From positions 1-28,247 of the forward strand of contig DAIOHQ010000031.1 in the NCBI GenBank assembly GCA_036744635.1: a stretch of 28,247 nt of DNA. Reading direction: 5' to 3'. This DNA comes from DAIOHQ01 sp036744635 (lineage in GTDB: Bacteria > Planctomycetota > Phycisphaerae > Tepidisphaerales > Tepidisphaeraceae). The notes under the pieces are model-generated. The model was not told the DNA's origin and made no database searches. It saw only the letters and a program-made list of their open reading frames with translations. Each line of letters starts with the position of its first letter. The stretch's first letter is position 1. Both the position numbers and the translations under genes were made by a program. This document shows positions 6,988-15,500 of this stretch, piece after piece.

Positions 6988-7392
6988 TCATTTCAGGTTG
7001 TGCATGATCGCGATCACTCCGCCGGCGTTGCTGATCGCCTCGTACACGGGGAAATAGTCCTTGTAGAGCAGGTTCTTGTCGCCCTTGAAGCGCACCTGCA
7101 ATTCCTCGGGCTTGGTTCGGCCGACCAATTCGCCCTTGAGCTGAGCTTCGAGGTCTTCCTTGGTCAAAATCTCGTTGCCTTCCAGAAAAATCTTGCGGTC
7201 CTTGTCCATGCGCACGGTGAGCTGCGACTTGCTCTTGGCGGTCTGGGGCGCCACCGGCACGTCAACGTTGGCCTTGTCCTTCATGAACGAGGAGCTCAGG
7301 AGAAAGAAGAAGATGATGAGAAAGGCGATATCGGCCAGCGAGACCATCTGGGTCTCTTTCACCGGCTCGCTGCGCCTTCTTGGCATCCTCAT
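6988..7392 (-). CDS. ExbD/TolR-type biopolymer transport subunit (second of pair)
   Basis: 134-aa single-span inner-membrane protein of the ExbD/TolR family. It has a short basic cytoplasmic N-terminus (MRMPRRRSEPVKETQ), a membrane helix at about 17-37 (VSLADIAFLIIFFFLLSSSF) with the proton-conducting aspartate at D21, and a periplasmic domain to the C-terminus. Length is usual for the family. It starts with an ATGA overlap with the first exbD, preceded by AGGAGG, so the two are translationally coupled. The N-terminus is basic (RRRSEPVKE), unlike the first copy, and the periplasmic domains differ strongly. Dimers of ExbD inside an ExbB pentamer form the known channel; two genes side by side could make a heterodimer. 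It is followed by hairpin repeats. Confidence 0.93.
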   Translation of the reverse strand: MRMPRRRSEPVKETQMVSLADIAFLIIFFFLLSSSFMKDKANVDVPVAPQTAKSKSQLTVRMDKDRKIFLEGNEILTKEDLEAQLKGELVGRTKPEELQVRFKGDKNLLYKDYFPVYEAISNAGGVIAIMHNLK

Positions 7393-7799
7393 TGGGCCTC
7401 CTCGGACATCACCAGGATTCCACCGGCCTGCTGGACGGCATACATGATGTCCACGTCGCGCTGGAACGGCACGTCATCCTTGGCGATAACCACCACCGCC
7501 TTTTCCTGCTCGGTCTTTTTGCCTTCCAGCAGGCCGGCGATTTTCGCCTGCAACTGGTCGACGGCGACCTCCTCGTTGTTGACGCGCAGGGTGTTGGCGG
7601 CCGCCTCCACGGTGATCGTCTTCTCGGCGCTGGCGGGGACATTGGCTTCGTTGCTGCCGCTGGGCAGGGAGACGTTCAGCGAGCTGCTCTGCGCGAACGA
7701 CGACGCCACCAGGAAGAAAATGATGATCTGCCAGGCAATATCCGCCAGCGAGATGAACGGAATGTGCGGCTCGGGAGGTTTTCTTCGAATGATCTTCAT
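7389..7799 (-). CDS. ExbD/TolR-type biopolymer transport subunit (first of pair)
   Basis: 136-aa single-span ExbD/TolR family protein. Its cytoplasmic N-terminus is MKIIRRKPPEPHIPFI. The membrane helix at about 15-36 (FISLADIAWQIIIFFLVASSF) carries the conserved aspartate D20. A periplasmic domain follows, with VNNEEVAVDQLQAKIAGLLEGK and VVVIAKDDVPFQRDVDIMYAVQQAGG, the usual ExbD helix-strand pattern. It overlaps exbB by ATGA at 7796-7799 and the second exbD by ATGA at 7389-7392. GGAG lies 11 bases before the start codon. It acts with ExbB to turn proton flow into motion of a periplasmic partner. Confidence 0.93.
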   Translation of the reverse strand: MKIIRRKPPEPHIPFISLADIAWQIIIFFLVASSFAQSSSLNVSLPSGSNEANVPASAEKTITVEAAANTLRVNNEEVAVDQLQAKIAGLLEGKKTEQEKAVVVIAKDDVPFQRDVDIMYAVQQAGGILVMSEEAQ

Positions 7800-8470
7800 G
7801 GCGCCATTTTCTCCGCCATTTCAAGGCTGGAACGGGACTGGGCGTGCAGCACGCGCTCGACAAGCTGGGTGGCCGCGGCCTGCACGCGCAGGAGGGTGCT
7901 GGTGACGCGGGTGGTGAAATAGTTGTATTCAACGGTGGCCATGGCGGCGACGATCAGCCCGCCGGCGGTGCACAGCAGCGCCTCGGAGATACCCAGGGAG
8001 ACGGCCTCGGGGGTCATCGCCTTGGCCTTGGCGACGGAGCCGAACGCCTTGATCATGCCCACCACGGTTCCCATCATGCCCAGGATCGGGGCGAGGGAGG
8101 CGATGGTGGCCAGGAGCGTCAGGTTTCGCTCCAGGAAGTTGAGCACGTGGCCGCCGTGTTCTTCCATGGCGCGGACGATGCCTTCTTCGATCTCCTCGGG
8201 CTTCTTGCCGATGCGTTCGAGGAAGGTGAGCTTGCGCAGGCCGATGGCGATGGTCTCGGCGACCGGGCCGGGGGTCTGGCTGCAGATGCCGATGGCGCCC
8301 TGGATGTTGTTTTGCTCCAGGGCCCGGGAGACCTTGTCGAGCAGGTCTTCGGAATCGATGTCGGCCTTGCGCAGCGTGCGCCAGCGCTCAAGGGTGACCC
8401 CCAGGGCGATGATGGAACAGGCGGTGATGATCCAGAGGGCCCATCCGCCACGAACGAGAAAATCGAGCAT
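7796..8470 (-). CDS. MotA/TolQ/ExbB-family proton channel protein
   Basis: 224-aa inner-membrane protein. It has the three-helix layout of ExbB/TolQ: about 8-28 (GGWALWIITACSIIALGVTLE), 115-138 (LLATIASLAPILGMMGTVVGMIKAF) and 158-182 (ISEALLCTAGGLIVAAMATVEYNYF), with a large cytoplasmic loop between helices 1 and 2. APILGMMGTVVGM and EALxxTAGGLxVA are the family signatures that line the proton path. Length is typical of ExbB/TolQ. The start at 8470 is supported by GAGGT upstream. It is translationally coupled to the exbD pair and forms the core of the cluster. TolQ, ExbB or a third, planctomycete-specific role cannot be separated by sequence alone; TolB, Pal and TonB-dependent receptor genes are not in the window. 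Confidence 0.93.
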   Translation of the reverse strand: MLDFLVRGGWALWIITACSIIALGVTLERWRTLRKADIDSEDLLDKVSRALEQNNIQGAIGICSQTPGPVAETIAIGLRKLTFLERIGKKPEEIEEGIVRAMEEHGGHVLNFLERNLTLLATIASLAPILGMMGTVVGMIKAFGSVAKAKAMTPEAVSLGISEALLCTAGGLIVAAMATVEYNYFTTRVTSTLLRVQAAATQLVERVLHAQSRSSLEMAEKMAP

Positions 8471-8499
8471 AGTCAGTTACCTCAAAAAACATTTCGTAG

Positions 8500-8520
8500 C
8501 ATGGGTTTTCAACCCATGCC
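8500..8520. repeat. Palindromic repeat, variant (GCATGGGTTT...ACCCATGC)
   Basis: 21 bases with arms GCATGGGTT and AACCCATGC around TTC. It is a sequence variant of the 6956-6976 and 8568-8588 palindromes with compensating changes on both arms, which suggests the hairpin itself is kept. It is located between the 769-aa TPR gene and exbB, about 30 bases before the exbB start codon. Confidence 0.75.
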
Positions 8521-8567
8521 GAACACGCTTCCCCCTCCATTTACTCCGCGACACTCCACGCCGCTGG

Positions 8568-8588
8568 GCACGGGTTGGAAACCCGTGC
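8568..8588. repeat. ACGGGTTGGAAACCCGT palindromic repeat, copy 2
   Basis: Identical 21-base sequence to 6956-6976. It lies only 5 bases past the stop of the 769-aa TPR gene on the minus strand, together with the variant at 8500-8520. The pair of hairpins occupies most of the 123-base gap before exbB and could lower read-through or stabilise the upstream mRNA. Confidence 0.75.
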
Positions 8589-8593
8589 TACGT

Positions 8594-10903
8594 TTAACCC
8601 TGCGTCTTTTCCTCGCCGCCGCCGGTCTTGGGGGCTTCGCCGCCGCCGGTGTTTCCGCCGCCGCCTTCGCCGCCGCCCATCTTCTTGTTGATGATGTCGA
8701 GGAAGCCGCGGGCTTTTTCGGCGGACTTGCTGTTCGGATACTCGGCCAGCAACTGCTCGGCCTTGGTCTTGGCGACCGGGAAATTGTTCATCCGGTAGGA
8801 TGCGATCACCCACTTCAGCAGCATCTTGTCGAGGAACTGGGCGTCGGGGTAATCGGTCATCACCCGGTCCATCAGCTCGACGGCGCGGGCGTAGTCCTTG
8901 GTGCCGATGTAGTAGTTGGCGATCTTGTCGAGGGCGTCACCGGCGTAGGGCGACTGGGGATAGTTATCGGCGCAGGACTTATACGCCATCATCGCATTGG
9001 CGAGGTTGAGCGGGCGGGTGCTCTTTTCGGCGTCGATCTGCGCCACTTTCTCCAGCGTCTCGCCGATGGCAAACTGGGCCTCGGCCTTCAGCTCGCTCTT
9101 GGGCAGGCGGATGACCGCGCTGAGAATCCCCAGGGCATCGCCGGGCGTCTCGCTGTCCATCTTGGCCTGGCCGATCTTCAACAGGGCGCGGTCGACCAGC
9201 GTGGAATCGGGGAAGAGCTGGGTCAGCGCCTGGCAGACGTCGATGGCCTGCTGCAGCTTGTCCTGCACCAGCAGCAGGTCCCATTTCACGCTGAAGGCAT
9301 CTTCCACGATCTTGCGGTCGAGGCTGGCCTTGAGGCTGCGATTGATGACCTCATCCACCTTCTCCAGGCCTTCCTGCGCCTTTTCGTTGGCCTTGGAGGA
9401 AAGGCCGACTTCCTTGAAGATGTTGCCGAGCTTGAGCGAGATGCGGGCCTCGATCAGGTTCTTGCGGGCCTTGAGGTCTTCGCTGTTCACCTCGTAGTGG
9501 ATGATCTTCACATCCTGGATCTGGCCGACCAGCAGCTTGGCCTTGTACTTCACCTCGCGCGGCTTGCCGGTGATGTTGGCGTCATCGACGTAGGTGACGA
9601 CGACGTTGTCGCCCTTCATGCCGCTGAGGACGTTGTCGCTGGGATTCACTTCGGCCTGATCGGCGACGAGATGAGTGGTGATCTTGCCGGCGAAGATGCC
9701 GCTGTGGGCCTCGGTCTCGGTGAGGTTCAGCTCCATGGAGTCGCGCTGGGCGAATTCGGCCTCCTGCTCGAGATCGACGCCGCCATTTTCGCTTTGCTCG
9801 TGCTCGACTTTGTATTCCGTCGCCACCCTTACGCGCACGCTGTCGGCATCCTTGGTGGTGTCGCAGTCGATGTCCTTCACGCGGATGAAGGAGTCCTGGT
9901 CGGCGAATACGCCGTGGGTGTATTCCTTGTAGGCGCCGTCGGTGAAGCCGACGGATGCGGTGGAGACCATCTGCACCTGGGCGAGGCGCTTGACGTTCAG
10001 CTTGCCGGATTCGGTGTTCTGGTCATCGTAGTCAACCGAGATTTTTTCGCGGCCGAGAATCTGAAGCTGGCCATCTCCCACGACCGCCTCGCCGGGGACG
10101 GTCTGGATGGACTGGATGAAATATTCGCCGCTCTTGCCCAGCGGCTCCATCGTCAGCGTTTCCTTGTCGCCGTGCTCGGTGGTGACGGTCACGGTCTGTT
10201 TCTGATTGTTGGAGCGCAGGACGACGAGGTCCTTGTCGAAGACCTTGACGTAGAGGCGCTGGCCGGCTTCGGCGAGGGTTTCGCCTTTGACATCTGATGG
10301 CACGCTGGTGCCGACCATCTGCAACGCCTCGATCGCCTTGCCCCAGCGGCCGAGCTTGAAGTGGCACTGGCCGATGTAGTAGTAGGATTCGTTGGCGAAG
10401 ACGCTCCAGGGATATTCGTTGGTGACTCGCCGCAGGGTCATGAAGGCTTTGTCGTAGCTGTTGAGCTTGTAATAGGAAATCCCGGTTTGATAGAGGCCCT
10501 CGGCCTGCTCGTCGGGATTTTCCGAGTCATTGAGGTGCTCGTACTGCTTGATGGCGAGGTCGTACTGGCCGACATCGATGAAGTGCTTGCCCATGGCCAG
10601 GAACGCCTTGAAGCGCACCTTGGACTTGGGGAACATCTCGACGACCGAGGAGATCATCTTGATGCCGCGCTCATCCTGCTTCTGGTCGAGCAATTCCATG
10701 CCGCGGTTGAGCAGGTCGCGGGCCTTGAATTCCATCTTGGCTTCTTCGGAGGCCGCATCGTTCTTGACCGCCGGCTTGTCGGCGGGATTGGCTGCGGGCG
10801 CCGGTTGGGCGGACGCCGGCGCGGCAAGCCCCGCCAGCGCCATCGAGGCGGCGCAGGCCAGCGCCGCCAGCTTGGTGTTCTTAAAAGATTCGGTGATGGT
10901 CAT
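8594..10903 (-). CDS. Secreted TPR protein with two VxDxD/GDxVxVxYxD beta modules
   Basis: 769 aa. The signal peptide is at 1-33 (KNTKLAALACAASMALAGLAAPASA, cleavage before QPAP). The first TPR block is about 56-195 (e.g. FKAFLAMGKHFIDVGQYDLAIKQYE). Two beta modules follow. The first, about 211-290 (YVKVFDKDL... to GREKISVDYDDQ), is divergent. The second, about 333-448, has VKDIDCDTTKDAD, LTETEAHSGIFAG and GDNVVVTYVDD. A second TPR block runs 490-740, and a Gly-rich tail (GGGEGGGGNTGGGE) ends the protein. A start 12 bases upstream (10915) is open, but the AGGAA before 10903 and the signal peptide favour 10903. It is 30 bases or less from its upstream neighbour, so the two are probably cotranscribed. 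The same module occurs in the 2565-aa protein. Inferred to be a periplasmic scaffold, analogous in position and TPR content to CpoB/YbgF of Tol systems. Confidence 0.85.
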   Translation of the reverse strand: MTITESFKNTKLAALACAASMALAGLAAPASAQPAPAANPADKPAVKNDAASEEAKMEFKARDLLNRGMELLDQKQDERGIKMISSVVEMFPKSKVRFKAFLAMGKHFIDVGQYDLAIKQYEHLNDSENPDEQAEGLYQTGISYYKLNSYDKAFMTLRRVTNEYPWSVFANESYYYIGQCHFKLGRWGKAIEALQMVGTSVPSDVKGETLAEAGQRLYVKVFDKDLVVLRSNNQKQTVTVTTEHGDKETLTMEPLGKSGEYFIQSIQTVPGEAVVGDGQLQILGREKISVDYDDQNTESGKLNVKRLAQVQMVSTASVGFTDGAYKEYTHGVFADQDSFIRVKDIDCDTTKDADSVRVRVATEYKVEHEQSENGGVDLEQEAEFAQRDSMELNLTETEAHSGIFAGKITTHLVADQAEVNPSDNVLSGMKGDNVVVTYVDDANITGKPREVKYKAKLLVGQIQDVKIIHYEVNSEDLKARKNLIEARISLKLGNIFKEVGLSSKANEKAQEGLEKVDEVINRSLKASLDRKIVEDAFSVKWDLLLVQDKLQQAIDVCQALTQLFPDSTLVDRALLKIGQAKMDSETPGDALGILSAVIRLPKSELKAEAQFAIGETLEKVAQIDAEKSTRPLNLANAMMAYKSCADNYPQSPYAGDALDKIANYYIGTKDYARAVELMDRVMTDYPDAQFLDKMLLKWVIASYRMNNFPVAKTKAEQLLAEYPNSKSAEKARGFLDIINKKMGGGEGGGGNTGGGEAPKTGGGEEKTQG
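9665..9905 (-). repeat. Beta module D in the 769-aa TPR protein
   Basis: It opens with IRVKDIDCDTTKDAD and closes with LTETEAHSGIFAG, with an extra Glu/Gln-rich insertion between. GDNVVVTYVDDANITG follows at about 9560-9615. Similarity to modules A-C of the 2565-aa protein shows that the two neighbouring genes share a domain family and probably arose in part by duplication. Confidence 0.6.
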
Positions 10904-10933
10904 TGATTTCCTCATGCCGTTTTGAGCCGTGGT

Positions 10934-12490
10934 TCAGTCGTCCATGTGAATGTCGCCGCCGCCGAGATCGATGTGGTGCTCGTTGCCCCACAGGTGGGCG
11001 TTGGCGGTTTCCGGGGCCTTGGGATACATCTTCAGCAGGCGGGCAGCCTGTCCCGAGGCCTTCTTGATGTCGTTCAGTTCCGTGTAATAAACCACCTTCT
11101 GCCACAGCGCCCGCGGGGCGTCATCGGGGAACATGCTGGAGATTTCGGTCAGCGTCGCGATCGCCTTGTCCTTCTTGCCCCAGCGGTTGTAGGAATCCTG
11201 GATCTGCCAGAGGTTCCACGGCGGATTGTTCATCTGCGTGTACAGCGCGATCGCCTTTTCCTGCTGGTTGAGCACATCCTTAAACAGCCGGGCCCGCTCG
11301 CTGAGGGCCCTGGCCCGCCAGGTCTGGTCGGGGGCGCTGGTTTCGAGGTCTTCAAGCTGCTTGACCGCCTCCGGCCACTTTCCCTCATCGCAGGTTATTT
11401 CATACGACTTCCAGGAGGCGGCGGTGCGGTCGCTCATCAGCGCCGCGACGTAGCGGGCGCGGTCGGGATTGCGCGACTGGCGGAGGATGTCGATGAGGCG
11501 GGTGTACTGGTTGTCGGCGGTGGCTTTGTCCTTCCCCTTCTTCACAAACTCAATGGCTTCGGTGACGACCGCCTCGCGCTCCTTGGGATCATTCAGGAAA
11601 TGCGCCGCCATCTGCAGCGTGCGGTCATAGTAGCCGAACAGGTCGTTGGCCTTTTCAAACCATGGCTTGGTCGACTTCATGTAGTTGTAATAGGCCAGCC
11701 GTTCCTCGGCGAGTTCCTTGTCGGTGACTTTCTTGGGCCGCTCGAAGTTGGGGTTGGTGTAGATGGCCCATGCCACGTCCCAGGTGATCTGCATCAGCGA
11801 CTTGCGGTAATTGGCGTCTTCCTTGTTCTTGTCGGTGATCAGTCCTTCTTCATAGGCCTGGTAATTTTTGAAGAGGATGGCGTTGATGGCGAGATTGCGC
11901 TGGGCGTTGGCCACTTCTTCGTTGTTGATGCCGGTGAAGTCGCGGACGACCTGGCGCCAATAGCCGACGGCCTGGTCGAATTGCTTGTTCTTCCAGTGGT
12001 TGTCGGCGAGGCGGCGAAGGGCGCCGGCGGCGAGGACGTGCTTCTGGTAGCGCGGGTCTTCCACCAGCGTCTTCATGCACTGCAGGCCTTTGAAGGTGTC
12101 GCCATTTTCGAGGTGGGCCATGCCCATGTGATAGAGGGCAACCGGGGCGTCAATGCTGTCGGGAAAGACATCCAGCACTTCCTGATAGCACTTGATGGCG
12201 CCGTAGCGTTCCTTGTAACAGGCCATCATGAAGCCGCGCATGAAGACCATGTAGGGGGTGATGTCGGAGGCGTCGAACTGGGTGGTGAATTTCTCGAATT
12301 CGCTCTTGGCGGCCTTGAAGTTCGCATTCTTCGCCAGCGACGCGGCCTTGTCGTACTGCACGCGCTCGAACTGGTCGAGCTTCTTGTAGCGGTCGGGCGG
12401 AAGCTCCCACGTCCAGTCGGCGCGGACTGTCCCACAGAGCATCGCCGCCAGGACGAAAGAACCAATCCAAACTTTCACGCACTTCGCCAT
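10934..12490 (-). CDS. Secreted tetratricopeptide-repeat protein, 518 aa
   Basis: The signal peptide is at residues 1-24 (KVWIGSFVLAAMLCGTVRA, cleavage before DWTWELPP). The rest is almost all helical TPR-like repeats, for example FKAAKSEFEKFTTQFD, PVALYHMGMAHLENGDTFKG, FDQAVGYWRQVVRDF and KKDKAIATLTEISSMFP. No enzyme motifs are seen. The C-terminus is His/Asp/Gly-rich (GNEHHIDLGGGDIHMDD), a possible metal-binding tail. The ATG at 12490 has GAGGT 7 bases ahead; a TTG at 12496 is open but less likely. It lies 62 bases after the 2565-aa gene and about 30 bases before the 769-aa gene, all in the same direction. TPR proteins of this kind usually mediate protein contacts; partners are inferred to be the neighbouring giants. 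Confidence 0.85.
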   Translation of the reverse strand: MAKCVKVWIGSFVLAAMLCGTVRADWTWELPPDRYKKLDQFERVQYDKAASLAKNANFKAAKSEFEKFTTQFDASDITPYMVFMRGFMMACYKERYGAIKCYQEVLDVFPDSIDAPVALYHMGMAHLENGDTFKGLQCMKTLVEDPRYQKHVLAAGALRRLADNHWKNKQFDQAVGYWRQVVRDFTGINNEEVANAQRNLAINAILFKNYQAYEEGLITDKNKEDANYRKSLMQITWDVAWAIYTNPNFERPKKVTDKELAEERLAYYNYMKSTKPWFEKANDLFGYYDRTLQMAAHFLNDPKEREAVVTEAIEFVKKGKDKATADNQYTRLIDILRQSRNPDRARYVAALMSDRTAASWKSYEITCDEGKWPEAVKQLEDLETSAPDQTWRARALSERARLFKDVLNQQEKAIALYTQMNNPPWNLWQIQDSYNRWGKKDKAIATLTEISSMFPDDAPRALWQKVVYYTELNDIKKASGQAARLLKMYPKAPETANAHLWGNEHHIDLGGGDIHMDD

Positions 12491-12552
12491 ACTCAAACCT
12501 CAAACCGCTTCCGTTTCACCTGCATTGCTTCAGCGTTCTGAACAACCTGCAC

Positions 12553-15500
12553 TCACCCGCCGGTGGTTTCTTCGATGCGGGAGTAATTCTCTTCCGTCAG
12601 CCGGCCGCGGGCGAGCTTGGCCCACTTGCTCTCGGGGTAGTCCCATGTGAGCTTCTTGAACCACTGATACGCCTTGACATAGTCCTGAAGCTGGGAATTG
12701 GAATCGGCCAGCCAGTACATCGCCTCGGAGCGCACATCCTTCTCGTCGGGGTATTCATCCACGACCTTGCCGAAGAGCTTCACCGAGCCGCGGTAGTCGG
12801 TCAGCTTGTAGTCGCACTGCGCCGACAGGAACAGCGCCTCGGGCGCCAGCTTGTGCGTGGGATTCTTCGCCTGGAAGTTGGAAAAGATCTTGCCGGCGAT
12901 CTTGAACGACTGCTTCTTGTAGTAGTAGTTGCCCAGGCGCACGGTGGCGTCGGCCACCATCGGGCTGTCCGGGTAGATATACGTCAGCTTCACGTACTCT
13001 TCGCAGGCCTGGTCGTAGCTCTGCAGCTTCTCGAAGCAGAGCGCCTTCTTGAACTGGCTGGTCGGGGCGTACTCCGAATCCGGCCAGGTGCTGATGACGT
13101 TGGAGTAGCGGCCGATCGCTTCCTGATACGTTCCCAGCTCCTGCGCCAGGTTGGCCAGCAGGTATTCACCCTGCACCGCCAGCGATGTATCGGGATAGTC
13201 GCGCATCGCCTCTTCGAGGATGCGCTTGCCTTCGGCGATCTCGTCATTGGCCTTGTCAATCTGCGCGATCTTGCGGTGGTCCTTGGCCAGCTCGAACAGC
13301 GCCTCTGCCATCAGGAAGTTGGTCTTGACCGCGATCTCCGGGTCCTTGAAGCGCTTGGTAAAGGAAGCCAATTCGCCGTCGGAGCCGAAGTAGATCTTCC
13401 CCTTGCGGGTGATGTTCACCGGCGCCGACGACTGCAGCGACATGTCATCGACATACTCAAACGTCACCTCGTCGCCGAAATAGACGCTGAGGACATCGTC
13501 GCCCTTGTTGGGCGCCGGCAGCTTGCCGTCCTTGTCCTTTTCGCCGAGGAACTTGGGCTCGACGCTGCCGGTGAAGACGCCGCTGTGCGCCAGCGTCTCG
13601 GTCAGCTTCATGGTCAGTTCATCGCCGGTGGAACTCTTGACGTTCACCGCGATCTCATCGCGGTCGTCGCTGCGGTCGTGGTCGGGATCGGTGACGCGGA
13701 CGAAGAACTTCTCGCCGAGGTGAACGGCGTCGCTCTGGATGGTGTAGGTGCGCTCCATCAATTCCAGTCGGGCATCGGACACCAGCTTCACCTTGGTTTC
13801 CGTCACGTTCTTGCCGGCGTCGGTCACGCGGATGTGAACGACATCGGAGCCGGCCACCAGCAGCGTAGGCACGCGATACAGGAACCCCTGGGCCTCGCTG
13901 TTGCGCTGGTCGGCGGTGGCGAATTCTTTCTCGCCGCTCATCACCAGATCATCGATCGGATCGCCCTTGCTGCCAACCTGCAGGCGGATCACGCCGGCAA
14001 AGCTGCCATCCCGCAGCATCTCGATATTGTTGCGGCGGATGTGGCTCTGGAGCTGGATCGGGTAGCCCTTGATGGCCGCGAGCTGCTCGATGTTCTGCAC
14101 GTACATGGGAACTTCCAGCACCACCGGCTCGCGCTTTTCCTTATCGGCGAGCTTCAATTCCGATTCGGCCACCGCCTGCACCTTGAAGATGCTGCCGGCG
14201 TTGAGGGCCATGTTCGGATAGTTCACCTCGAACAGCAGCGGCGCGTTCACGGCGGCGATGATCTCGGCGCCTTTGTTTTCCGGTTTGCCCGCGGCGTTGG
14301 CGGCGAATTCCGGATGGGTCGCCATGATCAGCGGCTTGTAGACCACCGCATCCTTCACCGACTTGATCCCCAGCAGGCGGGTCAGCTTGGCCTTGGCTTC
14401 GGGGCTGGTGTCCTCGATCATCTTCACGCTGGTGCGATAGACCAGCGGCACCGGGGCGGCCTGCCCGGCTTCGGAAATCGTGTAGGCCCGATCCACCGGA
14501 ATTCCGGGGACCGTATTTTCCTTGTCCAGGTAGCTCACGGTGATCTTGTCGCCGGGGCTGACTTTGATGGTGTCTTTCTTGGTCTCGGTGCCAATCCGCA
14601 GCACCGCCACGAAGAAGCCGGAATGGCGCTGCCAGAGGTCGCCCGCGTTGGGCCAGGTTTCCAGCGCCTTGAGCGTGAGCTTTTCGCCGCTGGAGGTGGT
14701 CACGTTGACGTCGAGGGTGTCGCGCTGATCGGTCTGATCTTCATCGTAGTCGGTGACCAGCACCATGAGCTGATCGCCGGGACGGCAGCGCTTGGCTTCC
14801 AGATAATCCGTGCGCCTGTCGTTGTTTTCGTTGGTGGTGATGACTTCCTCGGCCAGCACGATGCTGCCGTTGTAGTAGGAAGAATTCAGCTTGGTGGTGA
14901 GCATCGCCTGATCTTCCACCAGCGGCTTGCGATCTTCGTAAGTGACCGAAATGTCATCGCCCGGGGCGATTTCCAAAGTGGAATTGGTGGTGCCGAGCGT
15001 GAAATCTTCCTTGCCCGGAACCAGCAGCTTGCCGGCGCTGTCCTTGATGGCGAAATTCTTGACGGCCACCGAAACGCCGGAGAAATCGTTGAACTGCAAA
15101 CGAAGTTTCCGCAGCCGCCTGGGCGTGGCGAACTTGGCGGTGAGCATGTCGCCGGCGATGGCGATTTCCGCCTTGGGCTTGAGGTAATCCTCGAGCTGCG
15201 GGTGCGCCTTCATGGAGAACCAGTCGGCCGGCACCGGCTCGAACGTGCCGGCATCGGTGCGATAGCCGACCACCACTTTTTCCGTCCGGCTGTGATCGAC
15301 GACCAGCACTTCGTAGATGTGCGGACCCTTGGCCAGATCGACCTTGCCGGTCAGGTTGATGGTCTGGGCAGTCATGTTGTTGCCCAGAACCTGCTGGCCA
15401 TCGATGAACAGATACGCTGTCTGCCAGTTGTTGGGACTCAGCGGCTGAATGAACTTCATCTCCAGCGCCCGGTTCTCCGGCAGATAGAAAACGCCGCGCA

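Noticed and set aside
6988..8470. Flagellar MotA/MotB stator pair
   Set aside because: The second-type genes are short ExbD/TolR proteins without an OmpA-like peptidoglycan-binding domain, and no flagellar genes are nearby.
7844..10297. An 817-codon plus-strand open frame across exbB and the TPR gene
   Set aside because: It crosses the intergenic hairpin repeats and lies opposite clear ExbB and TPR sequences. Its product is low-complexity Gly/Leu/Ala/His-rich.
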